From Melioribacter sp. (GTDB lineage Bacteria > Bacteroidota > Ignavibacteria > Ignavibacteriales > Melioribacteraceae): a stretch of 64,000 bases of DNA. The first letter of the stretch is position 1, and each line of letters opens with the position of its first letter. This document shows, one piece after another, positions 63,779 through 64,000 of the stretch. A program made the translations under genes and the position numbers. The stretch covers positions 581,731-645,730 of the forward strand of contig DYHW01000002.1 in assembly GCA_020723965.1 (NCBI GenBank), written 5' to 3'. Under the pieces are notes generated by a model that had not been told where the DNA came from, searched no databases, and saw only the letters and a program-made list of their open reading frames with translations.

Positions 63779-64000
63779 GTTATTTTTTTTTGTTGGTAAG
63801 AAATATAATGATTTTGTTTTTTTATTCCGTTATTTTTTAGCGCAAAATTATTTTATCTGTTCCGAGTTAGAATTTAAAAATGTTTCTAAAAAATAGAGTG
63901 AATTATTGATTCGATTAAAGATATTCACATTATATTTATATTTATTAGAACCTTCTGAAAAATTGAATTAGAAGGATTAGATTTTAAGAAATACAGTAAT
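63779..64000. other. AT-rich upstream region
   Basis: Very AT-rich sequence upstream of the class V aminotransferase-fold gene. No gene or hairpin is recognised before the window ends. Confidence 0.4.

Overview
The window looks like a low-G+C chromosome segment from the Bacteroidota/Ignavibacteria side of the FCB group. The main clue is a set of three secreted proteins that end in the type IX secretion C-terminal sorting domain (motif PNPFNPTT, ending in a basic residue). A TonB energy transducer, an S9A prolyl oligopeptidase, a DUF5916 outer-membrane-type protein and a WlbA/B/C amino-sugar set agree with this. Family assignments rest on motifs read by eye and on recalled family knowledge; no search was run.

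Layout. 1-9.3 kb: a nitrilase fragment, nnr, a VanZ-like protein, tonB, an orphan ABC ATPase, a DUF218 protein, leucine dehydrogenase, nusB, an Atg22-like MFS carrier, an M50-like membrane protein and tRNA-Gly. 9.9-16.7 kb (minus strand): a carbon-metabolism cluster of a POT-type carrier, an isocitrate/homoisocitrate-type dehydrogenase, CstA and an aconitase-family enzyme that resembles fungal homoaconitase. 16.8-27.9 kb: a WlbA-WlbB-(...)-WlbC-epimerase sugar-nucleotide cluster, interrupted by a decayed secreted-protein gene and three tandem near-copies (about 2.25 kb each) of a 14-repeat Asp-box beta-propeller gene. 28.0-36.3 kb: a tRNA and repeat region. Two tRNA-Ser genes diverge; one runs directly into a small GIY-YIG nuclease gene. 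That nuclease gene recurs with the tRNA 3' tail as a unit and flanks a 6.6-kb segment holding a 5'-truncated gltX, a SigZ-type sigma factor, a DapB-like reductase, an AraC regulator and a DUF5916 protein. 36.4-47.2 kb: aldehyde dehydrogenase, PAS histidine kinase, prolyl oligopeptidase, glutamate dehydrogenase and a 1064-residue protein joining a PEP/pyruvate-binding ATP-grasp region to a nucleotidyltransferase motif.

47.4-62.3 kb is the most coherent part: a complete-looking his operon (hisG-D-C-B-H-A-F-IE, plus strand) converging on a complete trp operon (trpE-G-D-C-F-aroF::trpB-A, minus strand). Each begins with an unlisted leader peptide followed by an intrinsic terminator and a competing antiterminator: HHSHHH codons ahead of hisG and four consecutive Trp codons ahead of trpE. 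This is the layout of ribosome-mediated attenuation. In the trp operon a DAHP synthase is fused in frame to a full-length TrpB, joining the first step of aromatic synthesis to the last step of tryptophan synthesis.

The observations most worth a second look are the two attenuators, the DAHP synthase-TrpB fusion, the tRNA-Ser/GIY-YIG repeat unit with the broken gltX, and the tandem propeller array with readable duplication junctions.
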